DNA of 64,000 bases from Leptasterias polaris (GCA_037783415.1 JAZGTN010000192.1:186001-250000), one strand, 5' to 3'; shown: positions 10,701-25,700, counted from the stretch's first letter. Notes: generated by a model from the letters alone, not told the origin. Program-made: numbers and translations.

Positions 10701-13700
10701 GAAGAGTCGTTGGATTTGGATTCTATACTCATTAAGCTGTCAGATAATTGCCGGAGTTAGTGGAGCATTGAATGCAAGGTGGAATGATAAATAGTGAATG
10801 CCAGATATCGTAGTGCCCAATTAAATTGCATGAAACAAACAGGTAGCAATGCCGAATACACATTAGATACCACACAGACTATTATGATACAGGGAAGTAT
10901 TGACATCTATTGAACTACACTATTGAACTGCACAACATATTGAAGACAATCAGTGGTGTAACCAGATGGGGGACAGGGACCCCAACCCCTGTTCAGAACC
11001 CTTGCCTCAACAATGAACAAACTGCACAAATGAATGGTTCAACACATTAAATAGCCCCCCCTAGTGTTTTCCTCCACCCCCAAATGAAAATGTCTGGTTA
11101 CAGCCACTGAAGACAGTTGATTGTTTGACTTGTGTAAATGCATTTGGACCAACTTTTGAACATCAGGAAGTACAATTAAACTTCTTTAGTTTTAACTTCC
11201 TTTTAGTTCCACTGTGGTTAACCATTGTTCAGAGCTGTGTACTGAGAGAGTTGTGACATGGAGGGACCCGTTTTCTTTGGTCATGTGGTTCCTGGATGCT
11301 ATTTTCGGCCCAAAATGTAGCACAACCCAATGTGCAGTCTAGTATAACACCCTAAGTGTGCACATGTGTTTTTTGGACCCCAAAATGGCTTCTAAATTGC
11401 AAGTTGTCAAAACTCTCTCAATGCACAGCTCTGCCATTGTCACCAGCATAGCCCCCTCTTGTGGCCACTAACATTGGGGGAAGGGCTGCAACCACTGATC
11501 TCTTTTTACGCTGATTGGATAGCAGGTTGCGTGTCTTCATTGAAGTCAGTGAACGCCTTTTTGAAACTCGCATGATTGCACATTACCAACGTGTGCCGTG
11601 CATGTTTTGATGCCAATTTTTAAAAAAATGTTAGAATGAATAAAATAACATTGTGGGTAGTAATCAAGAAAAACTTGTTGATGAATAAAAATCTTTTCTT
11701 TAATTTACAAAGTACGTCACATTTTGTATACGCAGTTTGTATCCAACAGGTTTTGTGCGAGTTTCAAAATGGCTGCTTGCATGTGATGACTTCCCAGTTT
11801 TGTGCGCACACGCATAGGCCCGACCTGCTATCCAGTCAGTATAATAGAAGTCAGTGGCTGCAACTCATCCAGCACAATGCCTATACCACAGGCCATCTTG
11901 TTACTACCTGCTTTTGACAGAGTCTTAACTGAAGCCAAAATCACACACAAAGTTTCAAAAGCCACATTAATGAGCTCAGACAAGTAAACATTCAAGTGCA
12001 TGCAGGCATATGATACATTACATAGTCAAACCAAGATGCTGTTTCATTGACCAAGACAAGCAGATGGAAATGATGCAACTAAATATACTAAGTGTGCAAA
12101 GTCAACATAAAAAAACATACAGAGTGATACAACACAAATATATACACAAAAGATGTAAACAAAATTCTTTATGAGCAAAATGATTTCCAGCACATGAATT
12201 TGATCTTACATCCAAAATGCAACAAATCATGCAGTTTCTGTATGAGACACAATACTGTAGCAACCAAATGCATGAATACAGCAAGTAAATTTTGTTGTTA
12301 AAATTAATACAAAGCTCGATTGTCTGATTAGAATTTGTGAGTAGTTGCATCTGAGAAGGTGTCATTCTGATTATCAGCAACCCAAATGTGTATATAAAAA
12401 ACGAACACAATATTGTTTTCTTCTGTAAGCCACTCCAATAAATCAGGACTAATAGCCCACAAATATTCTCACAAAAATTCCCTGGACTTGTGCATGTCTG
12501 ACAAAACTGTTGTAACTATTAATAAACACAATGCAACCATGAAAATACGCTGAAAAAGGGATTCATATCATTTTTGTCTCCAACTGGATAAGCAATGCTC
12601 TAACATTCCATTCAGACGTCTTTAATTTCTTTCGAACATTTTTTTACCGCAATCCTTTTAAGTTCGCAGGGATAGATTTCATCCTCTAGAAGAGTTAATT
12701 TGTAGATTGTACTCTGGGAACTCACAAGGGGTGAGGCAATAATCACGACAGACGCTGCAATGTTAAGTGTATGCTGTTGACAATCAGATATGAGCCCTAA
12801 CTACAACTGTTCTCATTCTAACAGACACATTTTTTCTTGTTATGAAAGTGGCTCACACAAAGCCTGGTGTTGACAGACAGATCGGCGCATCATTAACACA
12901 AGAGAGAAGAGAGAGAGATAGACAAACACTGTAGCAGAAACACCGAGCAAGACCCACATTAAAAGCTCCAAACCCAGCGCACAAAGAATTACACAGACTT
13001 ATCAGTGCACAGAAACTCAGCCTGGGGTTCAACGAAAAAGAGATCAATGGTTAGTTCAATTGGCCAGTGTTGAAGATAAGTTAGTCAACTAATTGTGGCA
13101 ATGAAACAAAATGTTTATTGAGGATATTTCTAGCTACTTTACATAGAGTGCGTGTCTTGTAGTAAACTGTCCTTCATATCCACAGAAAGTCAGCATTTGG
13201 GATCTTCAAATTTTATAAAATATTCAAAAGGTCAAAATAAATAACTGGGAAAGAAATTGCCAACTCAGACAAACTATGTAAATGTAGCATGTCAGAGTTG
13301 CGCTTTTCCATAGCAGGCAGTTTTAAATATTGGTCTTATTCTTTTTTTTATATATCGTTTTGTGCCAAAAACAGTGTCAAAAAGAGAGCAAAACTTATTC
13401 TGGACGCATAATCTGTCTGGAAACAACAACACAGAGGCCTGCCGTGTGCACACCATAGAAATAGGAGGACATTACATACTGACTCTGGTGTGCTGCGATA
13501 TTTGGTAACTAAACTCACAAGTTCATTGCCCATATCACTCTCGGTCTTCTTACGGAATATCTCCTCCATCTGTAAATTAAGTCAATGTTGATTCCAATCA
13601 AGTCACGAAATGCTGGCAAACCATTGAAAGTAAATACTACAGGAGGCAACTGACTCCCCCTATTGACCATGTAATCTTTGTTCTTACAAAAAGAGTTACT

Positions 13701-16700
13701 TTGTACATTCCAGGGCATTTCCTGGCAGGCAAGATACCGCACTGGTCATACGGGAAATCTTACATTTTGTGCAACAATTTCCACATAAAAGCAAGAGTTA
13801 TAAAAGTAACAGCTGAATACATTTTGAGATGTGCCCCGTTTCTTCCTATCAAAAGTTGATAAAAACAGACAGTGCAATCTCCATAAAATATAAGATTTGA
13901 GCTGTGTACAAATCATGCTTGGAAGTCCAGGCTCTGTGGCTCCCGCTTTTGTAACATGATGTCACAGGTTACATGGTCTTCTGACAGGCAAGATTAGTAC
14001 AGAGCCCAAAGGAAAAAAACCATATAATCTTATATTTCAGGGAGATTACGCTGTCTGATTTTTATCAACTTTTGATATGAAGAAAGGGGGCACATTTCCA
14101 AATTTATACAGCTGCTACTTTTTATATATACAATGTAAAATTCCCCACATGACCAGCGTGTCATCTCACCTGCCAGGAAATCCCCTGGAATGTACAAGGT
14201 CACTGGTCTTTAGGGATTGCTTAATTACATACATTCAAACCTGAGAATTAAGTTAACTATCAAATATGAGAAAAAGACACATGTTGTCAGATTTTCATCA
14301 TTTCAATTTTCCCAAGGGAGGTTGTGGGGAATTTAGTGATAACTATCCATATTTTTATTTTTAACTAGAACAGAAGTTGTCTTTCAGAGTTTCTGCATCA
14401 ACTGTTTTAAAGGCAAACTATACCTTTTGTTTTTGGAACCGATCGTTTGTTTTAATCCTATACACAGCAATCCTTCACCGATCTTGAACTCTTGGTGGCA
14501 GCAGATATGCCTCCATTACTGCGGTGTACCTGGGTGGTACTGCGCTGCCTAGCGACTGGTATAAGGTACACGACGATCATTTGATCAGTCGCGGGTTATT
14601 GGACCTTCACTTTGCAAATCGCTTAAACCCGTCGCTAGGCAGCGCAGTACCACCCAGGTACCACCGCAATAATGGCGGTATCTGCTGCCACCAAGAGTTC
14701 AAGATCGGTGAAGGATTGCTGTATAGCCTATATGTAGATATATAAAAAAAGTGGTAGCGTTTTTGAGATATTGCTGAAAATTTGTAGCAGTTGCTCATGC
14801 AGGAAGAATAATCCGTAATAGGAATACACAATCTGAGAAACGTTTCTCGCATGAAACGTTTCTCAGATTGAAATTGTTTTGAATCCCTTTCTCGGAAACC
14901 ACATTCCTTAGAATGGAATCATTTCCCAAAATGTTATACATTATCAACAGCTACCAAGAAAGTGTTTATGGTCATTAACTTTGGGAGTAATTACCAAAGG
15001 TATACCCTCCTTTTAAACATAGCGCCACCTAGTGGCCTAAAATATACTGCACAAGGAATTCAGGTAATGAATTAACACTAGCTAGAATTTGCTATGCAGT
15101 TATATATCAGGGCGCCACCAAGTGGCACAAAAAGGCCAATTACTTTGCTACGAGTGTGTTAACTTGCTTTGTTGTTTCTGTTTTGGTTTTAGAATTCTTC
15201 GATTTGCCTTGTATTTTTTTGGTACTTGTATTGTTGTGGTGGAATAAGTGATAATACTTTACCAGAAGAAATTCTCTACGGTCTATTTTATTGTTGCCAT
15301 CTCGATCAAACATCTTGAATGCCACCTCATATCCTGCCTTGGGTTCTGTAGAGTAAAAACAAACACCATAACAATGGTTCCTAGGGGCTGAAAGTTGACA
15401 TAAAGATGCAAAAGGGATATTAAGGTAGAACAATTGTGGCCCATGGAGCGACACAATAACTGTAATGTTGAGTCAATTGTGAATTGTGTTTTCTATGATG
15501 AACTAACTAAATAATGGATACAAAAATATACATATGTTGATTCCTAACAAATATTTAATGTTCTGCATGTGTTCCAGCTATTCAAACTGAAATACTAATT
15601 AATACATACCTCAGAGAGTTTATGCACTCTAATTGGTCGAAGACTGGTCACATGGTATGACCATGAGATATAAAGACCGGTTCTGTGTACTAGCAAATAA
15701 ATGGCCCCTAAACAAGAGTATTCTTTTCTAGAAAAGTTTTGTACGCACTGTGCTTGTTGTGCAGGGAACTATCCAATCAGCTGTTTACTTTGCGTGTGTT
15801 TTGGGGCAAAGGACAGATGGTGCTGCGTGCACACGCATACCACGCGTATGCGCAGACAATGTATGAATTCAAGGTAGCTGGTATGCGCATGAAAACAACA
15901 TATATGCAAAGCATAAAGGCGAACATCAACCAATGTATTTCTATATGATGATGTTAATTTTCAAAGCTTATCATCTGGTTCTTGCAATATGCATTTATCG
16001 TAAAACATGTGTAAGAGAATAGGTTCCATGCAAAAATTGAACAGCATAAAGAATGGCCCTTGAACATAATACAAAAAATATATACAAATATCAAAGAAAG
16101 AGAAAAACACGAATTCTGATGTTTTTTTACCGGGGTTCTTCTTCCATTAAAGGTATTTATTAACGGCAAGAATATCGTGAGGAGCCGGTGTTCACAGTGT
16201 AGTAATGACCTCTGTTGGTACCAAAACCCCGGTCATTACCACGCAGTGAAGACTGGCTCCTCACAGTTATTGCCTAAGTACACACTGCTCCATGAAAGAG
16301 TAGTTGGGTATAACTAATACTTACTGGTAAGTATACACAGTAGAAACAGGTACTCAGTGTATGAAATGATTCCTGTATGGAAATAAATCAAAAGAAACAC
16401 CTCCGTAAATTGTAAAGGGTGATGAGCTAGTGGCAAGTCTAGAAGCAAACTTAGCTAGTTTTAAACACTATTTCTTAATTTCCTGCTGGTGTCAATAAAT
16501 GTGAACTTGATTGATGTAGAACTTAGACTTTAGACCCCTAGATTCTTGTGTTGTTTTTAAACCGAGCTTGTATAGGCCTTAAAGTATCTGGCATTTCATT
16601 TGTTAGTAAGTTATAACTTGACATAAACCAGATGTTTCAGGAAAGAGGGGGATTTATTCTTCTTATGTTGTGGTACCACAACACGATCCTTAGAAATCCC

Positions 16701-19700
16701 TTGTTAAGAAATGTTTGAAGTAGATAATGTTTTCAGGTGACTCAGCAACCCCAAGAAACTTTGCACTTATCAATCACTTATATCAGAACACTGGTACAAT
16801 GAAGTGCGCCCTCTGTTGAAAGTTTCAGGCCATCTTTTTAATGCAGACAGACCACAAGGGCTACCTTCATGAATGGACAAATAGATCACAACGTTAGTAT
16901 AGACCATGTGACCTGTGACATCACATGTTTACAAAAGAGCCACAGAGCCTGGACTTCCTGCAGGCACATTTGTACACAGATCAATGGAAGAAAACAACAA
17001 ATCTTATGTTTTATGGAGATTGCACTGTCTGATTTTTCTCAACTTTTGATATGAAGAAAGGGGGGACATCTCAAAAGCTGTACAGCTGTTGCTTTTGTAA
17101 ATTTTGAATTTATGTGAAAATTATGACACAAAATGTAAATTTTCCCATATAGCCTGTGTAGTATCTTGCCCGGCAGGAAATGCTTTAGAATGTACAAGGT
17201 CACCACTCTGTAAACAAAGGTAACATGGTCTATAGTATTACCTTTATCCATTATGGTTCTGAAGAGTTGTGTTGTCGCTCCCTTCTTCTTACCAGGAGTA
17301 TTGTCAAGCATATATTTCACCTTTTCTGCCTGGAGTGGGAAACGACCAATCCTGGCTGTGAATTAACAGACAAAATAGATATATATACACATTAAAATCA
17401 ATGACAAAAGGTATACATTAGGATCAACAAAAATTATTTGAATGAACTCAGTGATCAATATTTGTCCTTGCTTTTAACCTTTCATGTGTTTTAGACTTGA
17501 GTTTTTTGTTATTACTTCAACAGAGAGCTTCTGCTTGGTTACCATTCACAGAGTGCACAGCCTACAATCTAAAAAGAAGACACCCTCTACATGGTATTAA
17601 TAAGACACCAGTGTCAATTAGGAAAATGAGAAAAATATCTGGCCTAGTCAATATAATCAGTACTTTGTGTGAGGACAATCTTCTGGTCATGACGTAATTT
17701 CGCTTTACTTATTTAAAAAAAAGACATCCGATGATTGCTTCGTAGTCCTTAGGGCTCCATATTGACACAGGTTAATTAAGTGTCTATCGAGATGAGTTGG
17801 GGGAAAATCGCCACAGGTGACATTTACCCAAGGAGGTCTGTTGCTATCAAACACCACTACAGAATATATCAAATATACATATCAATGCTGCTCTATAAAT
17901 AGCTGGTAAGATACTTATTAAACACACGGTGTGTATCAGTTAATGATTCAAAGAAAATTCATGTTTACTTTTTGAAGTAAAGTTTATTGAGCGCGCGTAG
18001 GCTGTGATTTTTGACACTTGTATATACAATTCTTTAGAACTGTTGCTAAAACTAGTGTCAAGTTTTGAAAAAATTCCCAATAAAACTATATATTAATACA
18101 TTGTGCTCAAACTTAACAGTTGACCATCTGTTAAGTGGCATGACTTAAAATTTTAAGGGCATGATACACTTTTGGTAGTGGTCAAAGACCATTATCCTCA
18201 CATTAAAATAACCAACATGTGAAAATTTGGGCTCAATTGGTCATCAAAGTTGCAAGAAAATAATGAAAGAAAAAACCACCCTCGTTGCATAGAATTGTGT
18301 GCTCTCAGATGCCTGAGAACGGCTTCATGCCTGAAGCCTTTCTCAGGTTCAATTTGTTGGGGTAAAAATTACCCCTTTCTCTTAAACTACATGTATACTA
18401 CTGCAAAGGGAGTTGTTTCTCACAATGTTTAGGCCTAATACTATCAACTGTTCTTCAGTGCTCCTTACCAAGTTAGTTTTTAATGGTCATTAACTTGTAG
18501 AGTAGTTACAGAAGTATCATTCTCCTTTTCTTCAAATTTTCTTCAAATTAACAGTGCTACTGTACTTTAATTATTACCAATGATGTCACTGCTATTGTTT
18601 CCAAACTGAAAGTTTGTCTCAAAATGAAAGTCCAGTAATCAACTACAAGGGAAACTGACTGGGTGAATTTTTAATAATTTGTGATTGAACAAAGCAAAAT
18701 TAACTAGAGCGGGATTTGAACCTGCGACCTCAAGATTAACCTCTGGAGTCAGATAGCCCAGTTGGTGAAGTGCGCAGGTTCAACTCCAGCTCTAGTAATT
18801 TTGTCTTTGTTCAACCCAAAATTATCAAAAATGAAAGAACGCATATCTTAAACGGAAATTAAAAGCATAAACGGATCCACAGTGGATCCTTGTTAGCTAA
18901 AAAGTGGATAAACCAAGAACCCCCAAAATAAGTTGGAGATGTTTACAATGAAAGACCACATGTGATAGATGATATTGCTTTCATATTATACTTGCGGTTT
19001 CTTTCCAATCTAAACAGCACTCTTAAAGTGCAGAGAGGGGTTTAACATTCTTGACACAACAGCACGAGAGCAAATACAATTAGGTGGGCAGCGCAATTAC
19101 TTACAGCCTATACTAATACTGTACCCTTCTAGAAATCTGTTGGACAGCACAAAGCATCTACCTACTGTTTGCATGAGACGGGGGTGTGTACTCCACACGA
19201 GATATGAAATGAGATATGAAATATCCGACTCTGACATCTTGCAAATTTACTACACTGACCACCGAGGAACTAGAAATGAGACAATAGTTGGGATCTAATT
19301 TATGTAACCAGGGCTTGTGTGCCTTTACAAGTTATTGAGGCCCTTTCTATACTGACACGACGCCATATAACGCAGACGAGGCGTCAATTCCTTACAAGTA
19401 TAGGTGTTTAAATGAGTGTAGGTAATCAAGAGTCAGTCTGGACCATTAAAGGTTCATAAATACTGGGTTATGAGCTAATAGAGTACCACATCGCAGGACT
19501 TATGTCTCCAAGAAACAGAGTATATAGTCTCAGGTAACTTGGCAAACAATCCTCTCTTTTCGATCTTGTATTTTTGTCTCTACTTTTTTGATAGCCATGA
19601 TTAATTTCCGGGGAGTGTGAAACTGAGAAGCTCAAACAGGATTAACTGTTTGCAAAGACTTTCATCATCAAGTTGGGTTGATATTTATTGGCGGATAGTT

Positions 19701-22700
19701 GAGTTTGACATGACAGTGATGACTCAAAAACAAACAAAGAAACTCCTGACTGTTTATGATAGATGGCGTAACAATGTCTATTTATAAGTTTTTAAGGAAT
19801 TATGAATACCAATTATGAATACATTAAAAAAGACAAACCACGGGGATTAATCAACTGGGTGTAAAGTTAATCAATATTAAATGTAGGGTTGTATACTAAG
19901 CTTTACAAAACGTGGGTGTGTAAAAAAGCAATGCAAGATCTATAGGACATGTTTAACTATTAATTTCTTAGAGAAAAACAAAATTCGCCCACTAAACAAT
20001 TTTGATGGTAAACTTTTGAGTTTAGGAAAGCTATTAAGTGAGAAAATAATACTTGTATGATTGATGGAATAGTTTCTCAGCCTGAAGCTCATGACGGCAT
20101 TAGACTATACAAATATTCTTTATAAAAAAATGCTTTATTTCTTCTTCTGAATTAGTGAGTTGTAGAAAACTGATCTACATTTTAGTTTCAAAAACATTTT
20201 CAAATAACAGAACAAAAGAAAATTTGTTTTAAATGCTTGCATATTTGAATTTAGACAATTGTACAATTAAATTTGCCAAAATAAATATCATTTCGTATCG
20301 TCAAACACTCCATGTGAATATATCATTCCACTTTAAAACTCATCTGAAATTAAAACAAACACAGGATCTTGCTGACAGAGCTGGTGTTTCTGTCAATTTT
20401 GGACATAGTGTGTTAAGTCTCATCAAGAAAGTGAACTGATGGATGAGGTGTGATCAAACAGTGTTTGCCTTGGAAGACCTTTCACATGAGTGTATGAAAA
20501 AAACAGCCTGCTTAGACCAGCAAGACGTTATCAGTGCTTGCCGACAGTGACGAACATAAACATAGATGAATGAGAACCGCCTCATTTAGCTCCCACGCAA
20601 AGATCAAACACGAACAACCGCCCAACCTAGACTTGATGACACTACGACCCATGCTGGCCAGCAACTTAAACAAATTAATATTTCCTGTTTGAGATGTTGT
20701 GGTTTGTAGGAGGAGGCAGAGGGGTAGCTGTGGTTACATTGGATAGCTTGGGGGGGGGGGGGGTAACTTGTGGGGGTGGAAAAGAAGGACTTGAGCCTCC
20801 TCTCCTTTGTGTTAAAAATATCACCTTATTCTTTTATACCATGTGCTAAGATCACGTCGTTGTACACATTTTGATAAATGTTATTTGTTCAAAGCTAATA
20901 TTTGTATTCCTGAGAAGTTTAATTAACTTTTACTCAAGAACTTGTTTTTGTTTGTTTATTTACTGATGACCTTTAAAGTTATCTCACACAACTCTGCCAC
21001 CCACATATTACCTTCCCCCTTTTTGAGTGTCTAATCAAGTCTTATAACATCAGTTTTTGCAAATATTTAGCAACAATATCATTTTCCCTACTTTGCATTT
21101 GCGCAAAATATCAACAGGGCTTTATGATATCACAGTTGATTCTGGCGTGGGATCATTGACTTTACTACCTATATCCTTACAACTCTTTCTGTTTATGAGA
21201 AAGGGGTCTTAACTCTTAAACTTATAGAAGAATTTTGAACTTTATTGCTCATCCTTTTCATCAAGAAAACAAAAGTACACTTGTTCTGAGAAAATGACAG
21301 TAACAATCTAGGAAGCAGCTGTTACAAAAATCTCATCACAAATCTTTAACTGTAAATTACTTTTCGATTGTCCCTTTTTTCAACCCCTCTGGAACAACTT
21401 TCATCTTATGAGGAAGCACTTTTAGTTTAGCCCCCGGTATTGTTTTTCCAAGCGTAAAGTATCTTTGACTAACATTTGACCCTTTAGTCACTCCTCTATT
21501 AACCTTTAACCTCCATGAGTTGGTTTTGATCCTACACTGATTCCCAGCTTGGTAATTGTTGATGCATCTGCCTGCACTCCACAATTCGTGCCCTATAGAC
21601 ATCTTGGTCAAGTGTATTGTAGGAGAACCTCAGTCTCTAATAGCTGTAACATAACTACCTGAACTTGACTGAACCATAACCCCCAAGATTTAAGTGGGAG
21701 GGTATTTGCCAAGATGAAAAGGAATAACAACAGTGCTTTCCTTTTTTCCCGACCGAATAAAAACAGAGGTAAGATACCTCTCTATAAACCCAGTTCCCGA
21801 CAGCTGAGTATACGTAGATGGATAGAAACACATGGAGGATTTATCCTTGCAAACCCTCGGACCGCCTCCCATACTCCTTCCAGACGCTGCATCAATAATG
21901 CTTGCCATTATGGATGTGGTTTCCTCTGTTTTAACTCCTGCCAAAATAAACAGTCACTACTATATCCTGACGACGTTTGCATGTAACAAAAAGCCGCTGC
22001 TGCGCGTGCCAAAATCCAAGACACCATTACTCTGGGACACTTTGCTATTAAAAATTGTGTGTGCTCTGCCAGCGCCAGGTCAGTTTTCTCAGTAAACATT
22101 ATCTCTTCCATTTAATGTCCTCATGGCTGGATGGAAGTTATAAAGTGTACTCCCATGCATCTTACGAGGAAGGAATCTTAATGATAAGGTGTACTTGTAA
22201 AAGGGGTAAAGAAGTGGGGATAGTTCAAGTATTTTTTTCAAAGTGCCTCAAGACCTCCATCTTAAATATCTCTTATAAAAATGTACTTTACAACATGAAG
22301 CAAAGTTAAGTTGAGCTTGCAATCCCGAGTACAAAGTTAACGTTGACTATGAAATATGACCAATCACTTTCTTTAGGTAGAAGAAGGATATTATTTATTT
22401 TTATTTTTTTGGGGGGGAGGGTACATTTATTCAATATCAGTATATAGTGGTTGGGTGGGGGCTGAACATGTAGGTAGGTTAGGGGACATGTGAGCTCCTC
22501 TTGATAAGGCACAAATGATCAGTCAAAGCTCATTATTTATAGACATTGTTAGAGAGCAGATCTGAGGTAATAATTTGAAGCATACACCTAAAAAAAACAC
22601 AATACGGTGGCATCTTTAGAGCCATTTTCATTGTAAGTAATTCCCTTGGGTCACGGTTACAAACAAGAATCCTACAGATTCACCATGCAGCTGAAGTGGC

Positions 22701-25700
22701 AAGTGACTCTTTGAAATTAGGATTAACTTACTTTGATGTAACTGAAGAGAGTAAAGTAACAAAATAAAGGTGATGACACACTGGGTGTACATATTGGGTT
22801 GGGGTTACCGGCCCCTAAAGAAAGGCTCACTGCAGTGAAAGATAGCAGATGAGTAAAAACACATCTAGTGTGCTGGCAACACAAAATATTAGAGTAGCAT
22901 TTTCTATGTTGATCCCTTGAGTTGAAATGAAATGACATGGAGTAGACCTATCTGGAAGGATGCAAAAAGGAACTTTCTTTAGTGAGTTACGCACTAATTA
23001 GTTATTTTGCTGCTGCTGCTGTTGCTGCAGCTGCAGCACATGTGCTTCCCCAGATTTAAACAACTACTTTTCCCCCCCTTTTTTATGCCATGTTACTGGT
23101 GTAATCTATTTTGAGTTACTCAAGGGGAAAAGTTCAATTGCAAAGCTTAAAACAATGTGTTGCAGCAAATCTCTAAATCCAACAATGGAAAATTCGACCT
23201 ACGCTGTCTGCTCAGAAGAAGATCAGGAGGGCGTGGGGGGAAGAAGAGACTTGATCAAATTTCCTTGTCAGGGGTGAATGTATCTCTGGCCTTTTTTCTT
23301 CAGAAGATTGCTTTATCCTGTTTAACTTCATCGCTCAATCATATTGGACTTAAGTTGGATTTGCCCCGGACATGGAAAAGAGTGAGAAATGTATGATATT
23401 TGACCTACTAAAGATCACTAGACAATGTTCAAAGACAGTACATATTCACAGGTCCATGATTCATCAAAAAAGCCCCCAAGTTTACCACAAGGCACACGTA
23501 TTACAATATTTCCACAACTATTTCCACTTCACAAAGTTCCTTTCTCCGTTCATTTAAGACTTAAGGCACCACTGTCTATCAGACTCACTCCAAAGTACTC
23601 TCACATGAAAAGGATGGTGCATGATAAGGGTGGACGATATGACGATATTATCGTCGCTATTCGATATTGAAACAATATCGACAATATCGACAATGTCGAT
23701 GATGGTTTTTAAAAATTATCGAAATATCACGATATTTCGCGATATTATATAAAATAGACGATATGGTTTTAAAGAAAACTTAATCACGCTTTTTCCGTTC
23801 AAAGGGTTCCAATTTTTGTAGTCCATTCAATAATTTGGACGGCGACCAGGCCTGAATATTTGTAAACGCCAGGTTTTTTTATGTAAATGCCGCAAAATCA
23901 GACTCAGTTGAATGAATTGGGGCTTTGAAATATATATCGAAGGAAACCGGTCCCATTGTGTACGTCTTCCCATCTAGCCATGGTTGGTTTTTTTAATTTG
24001 TGGTATCGCCGAACGTGATGCACAGGCTGATTGGCCGATTTCTGACTGGCCGCTTTTCGATTGGCCGAAATTCACTAGATTGGCGTGAATAATTATGACG
24101 TCATGCTTCTCACAGCGCTGCCATTTAATAGTATTTATCACCTCGATCCCGCAGATGTGCTTGCTCCTAACTTAGTAAACTTTATAGTAAGGGGTGAAGG
24201 AAGGGCGTGTAGCCGTGGGAGCGAAATGAGCGAGGGAAATTCCCTTGATGAGAAATCACTGCGTGGTCGGGAAACGTCGGGAGAACGTTTCTACATAACA
24301 CGCACATGTACGTGATCGGAATAAACGTCGAGGCACCAGCTTTTAGAGAGCGCAACGTTCAATCGTTGAGGTAAAACCATGAATTAATTGTGTCGGAGCC
24401 AGTTATAAAAAGCACATAAAAATGTAAGACGTTTTGTTTTCATGGAATACGGATATTAAATTCAGTGATTTTTTCTCAGCGGTTTATCCATACAGTCATG
24501 TCTTGTTTGTTATTCTATTGCTCATGTCGTCCCTGCGCGCGGTAAAACCATTTTTCCGTGTTCAAAATTTTGTTCACAATATATCGACATATACGGCAAT
24601 ATTAACCCGACGATATATCGCCAGTCAAAAATTACGATATCGTCCAGGGCTAGTGCATGAATAATTTGGACATTTGAAGATTATCCCCTGCATCCTCTCA
24701 AATGAAAATAAGGACAGTGTCTCATAATGGTACATTTGGATTAGAAGATTAAACCCCCCAGATTCTCTTTTGATTTGCCAAGAAGATATACAGAGGAGGA
24801 ACCACGGCTAGCTACTCAGAGGCCAATCTTAAGCAAAGTTATCCAGTCAAAAGCACAGTGCAGTGAGTCATCTCTATAAACAAAACAAGGAAAAGCCCTT
24901 ACCAAAGCAAAAGCTCACAACAATCCACTTCATCCTAATGGGTAGATGACAATCAGCCAGGCAGACAAATTACCTTAAGGATGGTTGCCAATGTAAACCT
25001 AACTAGTGTCTGTAAAGCCGCTGTCAAACAATCACAACAGTTTCCCTTTCAGTCTCTCACTCTTAACCGTTCTCTTGTTCAACTCGAATCAAGTACCCTT
25101 GTCCATTGACAAATTAGGACACAGAATCCTTTGTGGTCTGCATTTGAAACACAAAGTTAACAATACACCCAAAACAGGTTATTGTTGTTTTGATTGAAAC
25201 AATTAGCTATTCATAACAGTGGACAAAGGCAGATCGGTTGCTTAAATGATTAAGCCAATAAGACGGACTAAACAGATTGACTTGGAGCAAGCAAGCGAAA
25301 GGAAAAGGCAGGAGAGTAAAGAACAAGAATCAATCCAAGATTTTTCAGCAAATCTTTTTAACAAAATCAAATGGAGGAAACTCATTAGGCCAGACGGTAT
25401 ATTGTATTTACTTAGGATTAAGATTATGAAAAGTCTTTTGACAAAATGAACACAGATGGTTATTGTTCTCTGTTTGATTCGTTTCAGATTGTGTGGAAAA
25501 ACATTTCTTTCAGTGATGTTGCTGAGATGTCCAGCAATTTACCTGTTATTAATAGGTGTGTCATGGCCGAGTGGTTAAGAGCATGGGATTCAAGTTCTGG
25601 TGGTTTAGTCATCGGGGTGTGGGTTCGAGTCCCGGTCATGACGCTTGTGTCCTTGCGCAAGACACTTTGCTATAATTGCTTCTCTTCACCCAGGGGTATA

